A stretch of DNA of 64,000 bases from NCBI RefSeq assembly GCF_022376445.1, contig NW_025954962.1, positions 62,001-126,000 on the forward strand, in the 5' to 3' direction. Origin of the DNA: Fomitopsis serialis (Eukaryota > Basidiomycota > Agaricomycetes > Polyporales > Fomitopsidaceae). The position numbers and the translations under genes were made by a program. Below are positions 13,013-24,520 of this stretch, in pieces (position 1 is the first letter of the stretch; every line of letters begins with the position of its first letter). Under the pieces are notes generated by a model. It was given only the letters and a program-made list of their open reading frames with translations, was not told the DNA's origin and made no database searches.

Positions 13013-14194
13013 CTACTTGCCTAACCGCATCTCTGCAGCGGCATACGTATCGAGTGCCCGTCTGAACTCAGTCTCATCCAGCGGCCTGCCAGGTGAGCGA
13101 CTGTGGTGACCCCAACGATGCCAGGTTGAGTCCAGAGGCTTGTACTCGCTGCGGGCCGGACATTCAGCAGTAGTTGATGGGTGCTATCGCTGACTTACTC
13201 AAACTCGGTGAGCCTGATCTGCCACGGAGGGAATCCATGAAGTTCTAGGTCGCTGGTGTTGCTCGCATGTATACGGTGGACGAGCATCAAATCTGGCTCG
13301 GGGAAACCATTATTCCCTGAGGGGATGTATAAGTACGATGCATCTTGGAGGAACGGTGGATGCAACCTTCTAGGAAGGAGGTAAGCTCGGCTTCCGATGG
13401 CGCTGGCTGTCGATCGCTCTTCGCGCGGTCCGAAGAGTAGCCTGCAGATCGTCTTCGAAGGAGGGCATTTGCAACCTCGGCGATGGCAGGCTTCCCTGAC
13501 TTCCGACTGAGGATATGCAATGTAAAGGGAGTGGGCTTTGACTCGCTGACTGAAGTGACGATTAGCACCGCAACAACTAACTGAAGCGAAGACATTCACG
13601 AGTCGCGCGACGACGCCGCGCCGTCGATTTGACACCGAGCATCTTTCTCCTGCCCTTCTCTGCATGCCCAGGTATTTGCACGCTTGTAACGTTGAGCTTG
13701 TATGGCGAAACTTCGGAGTCAGGAGATAACGGTCTTGAATCCGAGTCGTCCGACGACGGAGGCGTGAGGGGGAACTCGATCTCGGTTTCCAGGTCAGAAT
13801 CGGTTGAAGGAGTGACAGAGTGTTTCACTAGGCGTTTCCGTATGTCTAAAGATAGTGTGCTGAGAAGCCCTGCGGACGCATTGGTTCATCGTGTCAGAGC
13901 AGGCGACAAGGTAAATAACGCACCTTCACGATCATACACCGTCAGCCTGTTGATTCCTGCAACACGACACCACGTTACCGCTTTCTCCACACTCTCGACC
14001 ATGAGCTGTTCGGTTGCATCGCTGTCACGGTGGTGTTCTGCAACCAAGAGCAAGGCCAAGTGCGAGGGAAGCTTCTGTCTCAGGGCATTGAGAGGTTGTG
14101 GTTGGTCCGCGATAGTCAAGAGGCGCCTCGCAGTAGTCACAAGCCAATACAGAGCATGGAAAATGGCGAGAGCAAACGATGCCAGCCAGGACAT
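13013..14194 (-). CDS. NUS1: Dehydrodolichyl diphosphate synthase subunit NUS1 (NgBR)
   Basis: This is the non-catalytic but essential partner of RER2-type cis-prenyltransferase at the ER membrane, where the pair makes the dolichol precursor for N-glycosylation. Exon 1 starts at 14194 with a membrane-anchoring N-terminus (FALAIFHALYWLVTTARR) and runs to CRVAGINRLTVYDREG, the typical NUS1 fold entry. A Ser/Pro/Asp-rich insert follows. Later exons give FTLHILSRKSGKPAIAEVA and PEPDLMLVHRIHAS, then LHGFPPWQIRLTEF. A final exon reached through a GTAAGT donor gives ETEFRRALDTYAAAEMRLGK and a stop at 13013. That C-terminal R-L-G is the RxG motif known to complete the active site of the heteromer. 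The catalytic partner RER2 is encoded 4.3 kb away on the same strand. Confidence 0.9.
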
Positions 14195-15270
14195 CTACCC
14201 GATTGTCCAGGTAATTCGTGACGCAATAAGTCAGAATATCCAAGTAAATGATCCTAGGCTCTGTGTTGCGCGCGAAGGTGTCGCCCGGAGGCAAATACAC
14301 CCCAGTTTGTGAAGGGGAGGAGAAGCGTTGTGTCGGAGAGGTGAACACGTCCTCATGGGACCCCCGACTACTCCCATATATGTACAATAGCAAATCACGG
14401 ATGCGACCACTTCGGACCCCGAAGACCATCAAATGTATGCCACAGGTCGGTCTCTTCGAACTCGCTGCACCATGACCATCATCATGTCGAGCTCAATGTC
14501 CTTCCGCCACGACGCCCTAGGCTCAATGTCCTTCCGCCACGACGCCCTAGGTCGCATCCAGGGATGCGGCATGCTAAACGTCCTTCCGCCTCGACGCCCC
14601 AGGTCGGATTGATGCTCGGTCATACAGACCGTTGTGCTTCGACGGCAGATCGACGTGCGCACATGCTGTACGACAGTGGCCCATTGGCCGAGCGACCTCG
14701 CGCGCGCATGGTCAATTCACTACCTTCGGGCGAGGAACTTCGCTGGTCTACTACATATCTTGCTGCTGTCTCGAAAAGCTCAGATGAGGACGATTGCTAG
14801 CGCGCCTGGTGAGTAATGGCATGCCCTCGCTAATGGTGCAGTGTCAGGCGATGAGGCTTGTATAATGCATAGATGACAGTAATGCGACAGACGGTGTGCT
14901 CGGTGCCGGTGAGGGCCTACCGATAAACGGGATGCGTTGTCTGGTGTCATTTCGGTGCGTCCTTTGTTCATGCAACGAGCGGCGGTATTCTTAAAATATG
15001 AGGCATCCACTGGCAACGGTTCTACTTCGTTGTGATCTGGGTCTGAAGATCATCGCAAACATACCATCTATACCATCCATCGTCTACCTATCTCAAGTCC
15101 ACGACGTGGAGGCGGAGAGGGCATGGTTTCAGTTCCACTACGCAATACCACACACTGGTATTCTGGGCTCGCTGAAGAGATCTATCCAGTAGAAGAGCTA
15201 GTATATGAGTACAGCGCGAGATTGTTCGATTATGCATACAGTATATCGCGCATGGATGGATGCAAATAGA
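14195..15270. other. Intergenic, NUS1 to SEC17
   Basis: About 1.1 kb between two minus-strand genes. It contains a 30-base minisatellite (14491-14603). I see no coding region. Confidence 0.6.
14491..14603. repeat. 30-bp tandem repeat (minisatellite)
   Basis: Two exact adjacent 30-base units occupy 14491-14520 and 14521-14550, sharing the core GTCCTTCCGCCACGACGCCC. A third, degenerate unit (GTCCTTCCGCCTCGACGCCC core) follows at about 14575-14603. The array lies about 0.3 kb upstream of NUS1. Confidence 0.9.
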
Positions 15271-16319
15271 CTATGTAAGACCGGGCTCCTCCTGGATGCC
15301 CCTCTTGATCTTCAACAGTATGTTCGTCTTCCAGTTGTCGAGTTTCGTGACCTGGTCGTACTCAAACACGGCGGCGGTGAACGTCTCCGCATCGCCGGCC
15401 TCGATTGCGTCAACGAGCACATTGACGAACTTGGCTTCGCGCGTTGAAGAGAACGTCGTGTCCAGGGACGAGTACTTCGACAAGTTGCGCTTGGCTGTGA
15501 CGGTATCCTGTTGTACGTCGAGAATGTCAAGCGACAGCTCGTAAGCACTGGTCTGAATATTGAATGAAGACAACCGAGCGCACCCCCATAGCCAATGCGC
15601 ACAGGCTAGCTCGTAGCCAGTACTCCTTCACGCTGTATTTCGTGAGGGCAGAACCAAGCGATGCATTCGCTACTTGCTCGTAGCGCGCGATGGCCTGTGG
15701 ATAATTCTCCAGCTCGGCATGCAAATCAGCAGCATCCTTGTAGCAAGCATTTGCAGTCCTATGCGGCGATTTATAAGAGAGCTCGTCTCCATCACAACTC
15801 GCATACTCACGCAGTAGCATCCTCCTGAGAGTACCATTCGCCGGCACGCTCGAAGCTCTCGCAGGCTTTCCGTAGATCATTGATCTCCGTGAGGTATATC
15901 TGACCTATTTCCTTCTCGCGATCTGCCGCTTGACGGAAGCGACCACTCTTGCAGAGATGTGTGATCGTTTGTGTCAAGGCCTGGATAGCGACTTCGTACC
16001 GCAGTCAGTAACACTGTGTGCAAAGAGTCTGTGTAACTCACGGTCTGGGTGCCCCCTCTTGTACGCCTTGGCAGCGTTCCACCACGCGTTTGCGGCCTCG
16101 TTGGTCTCGGAACATTTCTCTCTGCACTCCGCCTCCCTCGCGTGAGCATCCCCTGCCTCCCGGAAGAGCTTGTCGATCTTGAACGCGTTCGCGGCCTGCT
16201 GATAGAGGTCGCCCGCCTCCTCGAACTTGGTGTTCGAGGAGCTAAACCAGCCGCTTGACGAGTTGGCTTTCTTGTCGGCCTTCTCTAGCAGCGTCTGAGC
16301 TGGTGATTTGGAAGGCATC
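15271..16319 (-). CDS. SEC17: Alpha-SNAP (SNARE disassembly adaptor)
   Basis: Alpha-SNAP binds the cis-SNARE complex and recruits the NSF/Sec18 ATPase to recycle SNAREs after membrane fusion. The start at 16319 gives MPSKSPAQTLLEKADKKA followed by the WFSSSNTKFEEAGDLYQQAA region and the helical repeats AGDAHAREAECR and ANAWWNAAKAYKRG. Middle exons give NACYKDAADLHAELENYPQA and TKYSVKEYWLRASLCALAMG. The last exon contains TKLDNWKTNILLKIKRGI and ends EEPGLT at 15271, as expected for the family, where the C-terminal Leu region stimulates NSF. The length fits a protein of about 290 residues. It shares a 184-base divergent promoter with PCM1. Confidence 0.95.
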
Positions 16320-16503
16320 GTGGTGGGATGGCAAGACGCTGTGGCAACGATGCAGCCGGACGCGGTGTATGACGCACGTGTCGAATGACTGCGCGCTAAA
16401 CTTGCACACGTCTGAACGTCTCCTGCCAGTGGCCTTCGCCTTCCTCGTCCACTCACTGAGTTTCGTCTTCACGAGCGCGCTGTCCATTTCTTTCGCCGTT
16501 GTG

Positions 16504-18435
16504 ATGTCTAGTCTTCCCGTGGATGCGATCCGGAGCCTCTCCGACCAACATCCCAAGCCATCTCACATTCATTTCCAGTATGGAACCGCTGGGTTTAGAA
16601 CAAAGTAGGTTTGTCCATTGCTCCTGGGCGTGATGATCTCAGACAACCTCTGGGATAGAGGCGATATTCTCGACTCTGTCATGTTCAGAGTTGGGATTTT
16701 GGCCGGCTTGCGGAGCAAGAAGATGGACGGCAAGACCATCGGTGTAATGGTCACTGCATCGCACAACCCTGAGCCTGTGAGACACTGGGTTGCTTCACGC
16801 TCGGATATGATGACTGACTGGGAACTCTAGGACAATGGTGTGAAACTTGTCGATCCCCGCGGCGAGATGCTAGAGACATCGTGGGAGGCACATGCTACCG
16901 CTCTCGCGAACGCACAAAGCACGGATGAGTTCATCGCTGCTCTTGATACTTTCGCCACGACCATGAAGATCGATCTCTCGAAACCGGCGAAGGTGGTCTA
17001 CGCAAGAGATACCCGCCCTTCTGGTCCTGCGCTTGTTGCCGCTTTGGAAGACGGCATCAAGGCCATCGGTGCTGAAGGCCGCAACGCGGACGTAACAACC
17101 ACTCCCGTACTTCACTACCTGGTCAGGGCCATCAACACCAAGGGTACCAAGGAAGAGTACGGAGAGGATTCCGAGGAAGGCTATCTCAGGAAACTCAGCA
17201 CCGCTTTCAAGAAGCTCGTTGTAAGCCGCCAAGCTGGGATGCCACGTTTCTATGAAGCTGATTTGGCAACAAGGCTGGGAAAGCATCTATCCCACCTTTG
17301 GTTGTTGACTGTGCCAACGGCGTTGGTGCAAAGGTCGCAAAGGAACTAGCTGAACATCTAGGCGACACGTTGCAAATCATACCCGTCAACACGTCAACCA
17401 CGACGCCTGGCGCCTTGAACAACGCTTGTGGCGCCGACTTCGTCAAGACCCAACAGACACTCCCTCCCTCATTGACAACTGTGCTCAAGCCCGGTCAGCG
17501 GGCATGCAGTCTGGATGGCGATGCAGATCGCTTGATCTACCACTACCTCGACGATCGCGGACAGTTCCATATGCTAGACGGCGACAAGATTGCGGCTTTG
17601 TCGGCTGCATTCATCGGAGAGCTGACCAAGGCCGCCGGGCTCGATGACAAGATCAAGGCCGGCATAGTGCAAACAGCCTATGCCAACGGTGGCTCAACGA
17701 AGTACCTGTCGGAGGTGAGTGCCTTTGATATGACATAGAGAAACGTCCTGTACAGAGATGCGCTCGCTGTCATTATAGCGTCTCCCGGTGAAATGCGTCC
17801 CGACTGGCGTCAAACATCTCCATCACGCTGCCGAAAAGTTCGACGTCGGCGTGTACTTCGAGGCCAATGGTCACGGCACGGTTATCTTCTCTCCGCAGAG
17901 CTTGAATGTACTGTCCACCTATCAGCCGTCGACCCCCGCTCAGTCGACCGCTCTGAACCACATCACCAACCTGACGGACGTCATCAACCAGACCGTCGGC
18001 GATGCGCTATCAGACATGCTCATGGTGGAAGCCGTCCTCGCTCACAAGTCCTACAGCGGAGAGGAATGGAACTCCCTCTACGTTGACCTACCCAACCGGC
18101 TCGTCAAGGTTGTCGTAGCTGACAGGAACATCTTCAAGACCGAAGATGCCGAGCGCCGCTTGGTCAGCCCGCCCGGTATCCAGGCCAAGATCGACGAGCT
18201 GGTCCGCCGGTACGAGGGCGGCCGTGCGTTCGTGCGGCCCAGCGGGACGGAGGACGTTGTGCGAGTGTATGCCGAAGCGACGGTCAGAACTCAGGCTGAT
18301 GGTGAGTGATGACATCTTTCAGGATCCGTTCCACAGCTTCTCATCGCGTACTCAGAGCTTGCATATCGCGTCGCTGGGCTGGTCTACGACGAGACCGGCG
18401 GCCATCCCGCTCACCGACCGCTCGAATTTCTGTGA
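16504..18435 (+). CDS. PCM1: Phosphoacetylglucosamine mutase
   Basis: This enzyme converts GlcNAc-6-phosphate to GlcNAc-1-phosphate on the way to UDP-GlcNAc, the donor for chitin, N-glycans and GPI anchors. It starts [20 protein letters not shown] and reaches the [11 protein letters not shown] loop. The phosphoserine loop [12 protein letters not shown] is cut by an intron and continues [11 protein letters not shown]. Later blocks are [12 protein letters not shown], the metal-binding [33 protein letters not shown] and the phosphate-binding [19 protein letters not shown]. The last short exon ends HRPLEFL with a stop at 18435. It has about five introns and I see no frameshift. It converges on RER2, leaving about 100 bases between the two stops. 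Confidence 0.96.
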
Positions 18436-18541
18436 GACGCCGGACGGAAAGGAAAACTGAAGTGGATGTAACTGTGGACATGTACTTGTAGCTTCTCACA
18501 TGGACCGTGTACTAATAGACAATCCCAAGGCATGATGCATT

Positions 18542-19579
18542 CTATGCGGCCTGCGCAGACCACGCTCTCCGCTGATAGTCCAAGATAATCGACACCAAGT
18601 CCCACAACCCAAACTCAGGCCACGTCGGGTTGAGGAACTGCAGCTGCGTGTCTTCACAGCACTGTGTCATGCATAAGCAACGCGGCACGATCATTAGGAA
18701 GGGATCGAATTCAGGACCGATAGACGAACGGACGAGACGCACCTGCCAGAGGAGGAAGTCGCTCAGTCGGCGCACCCCGCTCGTGCGTACGAGTAGATCG
18801 AGCGGCGGGCTGCCCACACGGGTAGTCATCAGATGAGCGCCGATGTCGTCTTCTGTGATCTCGCTGGAAGTGGGGGTGGGAAGGGGGTCCCGGTCAGATC
18901 TGGGCGGGAATTTGAAGCGAGACAAAAGATGCGCAGTGATTGGGTGATGAGAGATATAAGATTGACGTACTGGTGAGTGCCGTCTTTTGCCTCTTTGAGA
19001 GTGCGTGCTCGACGGCGAGGTCGACGGCTGTGGCGATCTCGTTCCGAGCACCGTAGGGCATGCAGACGTTGAAAATTGCGCTGCAAGGACAAGTCAACCG
19101 GACGCCGTACTCGTCCAGTAGCTCCCTGCATAGCATCCCACAGTTTCAGCGGAGAAAACAGTAGGTAATTTAGCTAGCAGACCCGCGTTGGCAGAGCTCG
19201 AGGAGCAGTGTCTCTAGAAGCGTCATAAGGTCATCAACTTCCTCCGGCGTACGTTTGAAGTTGTCGATGGCAAATGCGTATACAGATACGCAGCGCACTT
19301 TGAGGAGCATGCATATTTCTAGCACCTGCGCTGGTATTAATAACCATTCTCATTCAATGCACGAGCACGCACACGTCGCAATGCAATGCCGCCCTGCGCG
19401 TGACCTTCCTGGGCGGGTTGGTGGTGGGAACGCGCATACCGTCGGTTGCCGTCCATGATGAAGGCAACATGGCGGGGGATGGGACCGGCTGCGAGGACGG
19501 TGAGGGCGACATCGCAGAAGTTGGTCACAGCGGTGTGCACGAGCCTCTGTATTGAGCGGTAGACAAGTGAGAGGACCAT
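18542..19579 (-). CDS. RER2: Cis-prenyltransferase catalytic subunit (dehydrodolichyl diphosphate synthase)
   Basis: It adds isopentenyl units in cis to farnesyl diphosphate to build the dolichol backbone, working with NUS1 on the ER. The first exon contains the signature [16 protein letters not shown] with the catalytic Asp of the D-G-N motif, then [18 protein letters not shown]. Following exons give [18 protein letters not shown] and [14 protein letters not shown], then [17 protein letters not shown]. The last exon holds the conserved [20 protein letters not shown] and [17 protein letters not shown], with a stop at 18542. The DGNRR and RTSG motifs are the substrate-phosphate and Mg-binding sites of the family. 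Both subunits of the heteromer are encoded within this 6.6-kb block. Confidence 0.95.
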
Positions 19580-20330
19580 GGCGTGGTGAGAAGCTCTCAG
19601 GCTGCTTGCTTTGACCAGAGACTAGTGTTAATATACGACTGCCCCGAATCGAGCGGGCCGTACGCGTAAACTGTGATAGATGAGATGACATTTGCACCAT
19701 ACAGTGATCACAACTCAACTGGCACCCGGGCCATTTTAATATCTTGCAAAGGACTAGCTATCAACATGGCTGGAGACATCTCGGGCTTTGGCATGGAGCA
19801 CTTGGAGAGACGTTGGAATGGGCTTCGCGATGTGCCATAGGGTGGATTGGTTTTTTTGATGCAATTTCCACTGATATAGATCTCAATGACAAGCTAAGGC
19901 TTGGTATGCGCTGCAACCCTGGCAATGGACTTCAAGCGTGACATGACGAGGCGTAAGCAGCTTTGCCACACGCGCCTCATCTACGACGCCTTCCTTTTTG
20001 GGACCACTGTATCGGACGGAGATCTCAGCCACCCGTGATTCTCGGTCAGTCGAGTGGGAAGGGAAGACAGCTATCGCGGCCTCTGTGCAGTGTATCGAAT
20101 CCTGTACATACGCTGTCCAATGCGGGCGAGGTGAGAGGTGGAAAGCTCCGAAGGGATCGTCCCCGCCATCCGCCAGATTAGGCGAATACGACGCTCGATG
20201 TCGACAGGATGTCGTATGCTCCGATGACTCGCAACTGCTGTAGCTCGGGCTTCGTAGCTCTGTACCCTGCCACCACCATCTCCTCCCCGTCTACGGCGCC
20301 CTTGAGGTGCAGAACACCCTCGCTATCCGG
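19580..20330. other. Intergenic, RER2/DUG3 divergent promoter region
   Basis: About 750 bases between divergently transcribed RER2 and DUG3. I see no coding region. Both promoters must lie here. Confidence 0.6.
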
Positions 20331-21824
20331 ATGTGCCGCTTCGTGATCTACAAGGGGACTTCCCCCGTGCAGCTCTCGCACTTGTTGACAAGACCATGTC
20401 ATTCGATCATCAACCAGGCCTTCGACTCGAGACTCCGGTTGGACCGCAGGAGACCCATCAACGGCGATGGCTTTGGCGTTGGTGCGGCGTGTGTCTTGCG
20501 TAGAGGTTGAGCAGACGATCTGACGGAGGATCAGGATGGTACGACTCCGTACACGACGAGGAGCTTGGTAGCCAACCATGCATCTTTACCTCTGTTACAC
20601 CGGTATGTACACTTGCTGTGGTCTTGTAGCTGTGGCTCATTTCCATATAGGCTTGGAACAACGTCAACCTCACACGGCTCGCGGAGAAAATTAAGTCCCC
20701 ATTGGTCTTGTGTGTATTCCTGTGCCTACCCGCATCCAATCATTCTGACTTCTCTGCAGTGCCCATGTCCGTGCAACGACGGCGGGTACTCTGAGCCTTG
20801 ACAACTGCCACCCGTGGTCCTTTGGGAAGCTCATGGTGCGTAGAGCCCTCTCCTTCGTGAGTGCAGACTGACGAACCATCATTGCGTGAAGTGGATGCAC
20901 AATGGCGGCATCGCGGAGTTCCCGAGGATCAAGAGGCGTCTGCAGTCGTACGTGTCCGACGAGATGTTCAACTTCGTCACCGGGAACACGGATTCGCAGT
21001 GGGCTTTCGCGCTGTTCCTCTCCAAGGTCAGCTTCATGCAGCCGGGGCCATTCCAATTGCTCACAGGAGATGTAGCTGCCTGATCCGCATGCGAAAACGT
21101 TCCCTCCACATGTATTGCGCAAGGCCATGATGGAAACCATCGCTCACATCAACTTGTTGACCGAAGCAGAGAACATTACGGAGGTGAATATCTCATCCCA
21201 TTCTAGGTTAATGACTCGTTGTGTGCTCTTGTTCACTCAAAATTCTCTAGCCAAGTTTGATGAACTTCTGCGTGACTGACGGAGAGAGCGTTGTTGCAAC
21301 ACGCTACATTTCCTCGCGCCATGAGGAAGCAGCATCTCTGGTAGGTTGCGTTACTTGGTACTGGTATGTGAGCCACAATCACTCACCTTACGCACCAGTG
21401 GTTCTCGTCTGGCACAACATTCAGCGAATACGCGGAAGGTGGGCACTACAAGATGTCGAAGGCGGACAAGCGAGAGAACATCATCATGGTCGCCAGCGAG
21501 CCGCTGACCTTCGAGAAAGGTGCCTACACTCTGGCTTCACGTAATGAGGAATGAGACTGACTCGACGATATGTGACTAGCGGACTGGATGGAGATCAAGA
21601 CTAACCATATGGTTGTCATTACCCCCAAGATGAACCTCCTGCAGTTCCCTATCGTCGACAAGTACTACGTTCCGCCTTCCGACCCTGCTGCACTCAATCG
21701 TGGCACCGAGTTTGCCGCATCGAAGGGCTTATTCAGTGCCCGCCGGGATGTGCCTCTCCGACCCGCCAGTGTTGAGCTGCAGGTGCCGGAGAGCTTCCCC
21801 GCCGTCCCGGTGCTCGTAGCGTAG
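20331..21824 (+). CDS. DUG3: Glutamine amidotransferase-type glutathione degradation protein Dug3
   Basis: Dug3 is the class II amidotransferase-fold half of the Dug2-Dug3 complex that hydrolyses the gamma-glutamyl bond of glutathione in the cytosol. The start at 20331 gives MCRFVIYKGTSPVQLSHLL, which places the Ntn nucleophile Cys at position 2, so this ATG is well fixed even though an open frame extends upstream. Further blocks are NGDGFGVGWYDS across an intron, FAHVRATT-type coding, MWMHNGGIAEFPRIKR, NFVTGNTDSQWAFALF and GHYKMSKADKRENIIMVASE. It ends VPVLVA at 21824. About seven short introns interrupt it and no frameshift is apparent. Confidence 0.93.
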
Positions 21825-22106
21825 TCGTGCCTTTATCCTACCTGTTGTTGCTATCTTGTACTTGCTCTCTGAGTTGGACCGTGTACCTATATTTTACCAG
21901 TTGTTGCCTTTGATATTGGAATGTACCCCCTTCAAGTTTAGGAGGATCGAGTCTCGTGCGAATACACGTGTTTGTGATGTTGAGCCCAAGTGACTGAGTA
22001 CGAGGTGTACCTTGGCGCGTCTGCAAGCAGGGGTATGCCTCCGCCCTGCTCGCGAGCTTGAGTCCGCATCACTTTCCTCCCGGACTCTTCGGACCCGGGC
22101 ATCGAG

Positions 22107-23480
22107 ATGGCGATGTCGGGCCCCCGCTTGTTATGGAGTGCCATTACCAGCACGTCGAGGTCAGTCCCATCCTCCGTCCGTTGTCGCACGCGCACTCGCA
22201 CTCAGACGCGTATCCCGCAGGTTGTCTACCGTGCTCCAGATCCTCATCTTCCTCCCCCTCACGCTCTCGACGCTTTCCACACCTGCTTTCCTGCTGCTCT
22301 CCCTGCTGCTGTTCGCCCACTCGCTCATCCATGGCACGCTCGTGCTCTTCTGGGGCTCGCCCGCGCTGTCCGTCATGCAGGTCCCGATGCACCCGATCCT
22401 GCTGCTCGTGTGCTTCAATGTCTTCTCGGAGAAGGTGCCCCCGCTGCTCATGACGACTGCGTATTGGTGGGGGAGGATTCTCCACTGGTCGAGTCCGGGC
22501 TTCATCGTGATGGAGGGCCTATCGAGTCTGCTCATTGTCCAGAAGCTGGGGCAGGTAGGGAAGGAGCTGGTCAGTGAGGGTGAAGGGTACCAGTTTGGTA
22601 TGCTCGTTGCGGCTGCAGCTGCATATGTCGCATCTGCTTGGTGGGTCGTCGTGGTGGGTCCTTCGTCGATATGTTCAGCTCGCCGAGTCTCATTATGCGC
22701 GGACGTTAGGCGTATCCTGCAGCGGCGACTTCCCCCCTTTCGTCAACCCTGTTGGGCGTGGCCCTGACAACTTTGATCTTCCTCACACTCATTGGCTTCT
22801 TCCTACGGAGAACGAATGTTATCGAGTCTTCGGGCCTTGCCTTGTTCGTCGCGTACAACGTCTGGCAATGTGGTTTCGACCAGCAGTCTTATGCGGACCC
22901 CGCTTCCTCGTAGTGCGTACTACTCCCCATACTTTCTGGTATATCTCTCATAAACCTGTGCTTTTCTGACGACAGCGCGCCTTTGTGGGACAATTTCCTC
23001 CCCCATATGCAAACTTTGGTCAACTTTATCACCAACACGTTGCCTCGGCCCTTGCTCATCGCCCTGTTATACCGACTCGCTGTTCTGCACTTCGCGTCGC
23101 AAATACTTCCTACCATCGGAGCGGATAGCTGGGATGAAGATGCTGGCGTGGACGGAGGGTGGGACGCACGGCCGGTACGTACGCACTTGTTACTATAGGG
23201 TCGTGGCTCACATGTAGACCTTTTGACAGACATCCAAGCTGACCCGTCTCCTATTGACATACCAACAAGCCATATTTGTCACCGTGTACTCGCATCTACT
23301 CTGTTCGTATCTTCTACTGCCCTGTGGATACAGCCTTACGTTCTCTCAGTGCTCGATCATTCCTCTCAGGTCTGGTGGCGATGGATGAACATCCTCTTTA
23401 CTATGGTGATTTGGTCAGTAGAGCTGCTCGTCAGCGGCGAGGACGACGATTCAGTCACAACAAAATGGAAGGTGGATTGA
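22107..23480 (+). CDS. ICE2: ER membrane protein Ice2
   Basis: Ice2 is a multi-pass ER protein involved in cortical ER structure and inheritance and in lipid mobilisation from droplets in yeast. The start at 22107 (MAMSGPRLLWSAITSTS) splices to LSTVLQILIFLPLTLSTLST and a run of hydrophobic helices, including PMHPILLLVCFNVFSEKVPP and GFIVMEGLSSLLIVQKLGQ. Downstream exons give FFLRRTNVIESSGLALFVAY and the conserved C-terminal WWRWMNILFTMVIWSVELLV before a stop at 23480. These blocks match the family's architecture of about 8-10 membrane spans. The minus-strand MoaE-like gene follows in convergent orientation with a 142-base gap between stops. Confidence 0.85.
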
Positions 23481-23622
23481 TTGTCCCGGTGCCTCGCCCT
23501 CTCCACGCACGACCCCGACTGCATGAATACGGTACGACATATAATGACCCCACATCAATCCCGCATCCAGCACTCCCCGCAGCGTCGGACTTCTATCCTT
23601 CCCATCGCCATCTCGTATCTAT

Positions 23623-24193
23623 TCATACACTACTGTTTGCTTTCCACTCCGCGTCTTCCTCGCGTTCGCCCTCGTAGAACTCCCGCTTCCATATTTGTAC
23701 CTTCTGCTTCACTTCCTCCAGTATGAACTCGCACGCCGCGAATGCCTCCTTGCGGTGCGGGGATGACGCCGCGATCACGATGGACGGCTCGCCGACGGGA
23801 ACGGTGCCCAGGCGGTGGTATACCGCGGTCCGGACGAGCGATGTGACATGGGACTGCTCGGGGTGGTGAGAGGATCGCGGGTGGTTCGCGTGCGCGGTGC
23901 GGATGATGTCCGCCATCGTCTTGATTGCGAGCTTGCTGTAGGCCTGGTAGTCTAAGCGTGTCACGACTTTGCCTTCTCATGCTGCTCTTTAGCTCGCCAT
24001 GAATGGTTGTTGGTTCTGAAAACGCACCCTTGAAGTAGTTCCGCGTCGTGCCAATGAAGACGGCAGTTGCGCCCGCGCGATCGTCGCCTACTGACTGTAC
24101 AATGTCGTTCACGCAGAGAGCGTCGTGCGTGAGGACGCATACTCCCTCCGGGATCTGTAGCATCGTATCTGTCGAGGCAGAGGGGTTCTCCAT
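23623..24193 (-). CDS. MOCS2B: Molybdopterin synthase catalytic (large) subunit, MoaE/MOCS2B
   Basis: With the thiocarboxylated small subunit it inserts the dithiolene sulfurs into precursor Z (cPMP) during molybdenum cofactor synthesis. The start at 24193 gives MENPSASTDTMLQIPEGVCV and then RAGATAVFIGTTRNYFKG. One intron of about 55 bases joins this to VVTRLDYQAYSKLAIKTM. The second exon includes YHRLGTVPVGEPSIVIAASS, PHRKEAFAACEFILEEVKQ and the active-site lysine segment QKVQIWKREFYEG, ending at 23623. The total of about 170 residues is normal. Its presence implies the fungus makes Moco, for instance for nitrate reductase or sulfite oxidase. Confidence 0.95.
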
Positions 24194-24520
24194 CGTTCAG
24201 TCCGGTGTACGACTCGCAGCTCTTACACGCGTCGTAGTAAAAGACAGGCCTGAATCGAGACGATACGTCGATGTAGTTGTCTAGCTAAGTAGATGTCTGC
24301 CCGTGGTTAGACGTCGCAGGACAATCATCGGAGCCGACGTCGAGTACGTCGAGTACCGCGCGGCCGATCTCATCTCACGCGTCGGCCCGCTCGATCGCGC
24401 TCAACGAGTGGCTTAACCTGAGCGTCCACACTGTCCACAGTCCAAGCGGCTGTTCTAGCCCGAGTACTGTGTACATACATCTGCAATGGACAATCGCCTC
24501 CTATATAGCAGCCATTCATC
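24194..24520. other. Divergent promoter, MOCS2B/GID5
   Basis: About 330 bases between the two start codons. I see no conserved coding segment. A small GC-rich stretch lies near 24360. Confidence 0.5.

Noticed and set aside
13629..14312. Plus-strand open frame of 227 codons
   Set aside because: It lies opposite NUS1, whose conserved motifs and splice joins read on the minus strand.
22012..22767. Longer upstream start for ICE2
   Set aside because: The long frame reads through the first intron. The spliced start at 22107 joins cleanly to the first conserved helix.
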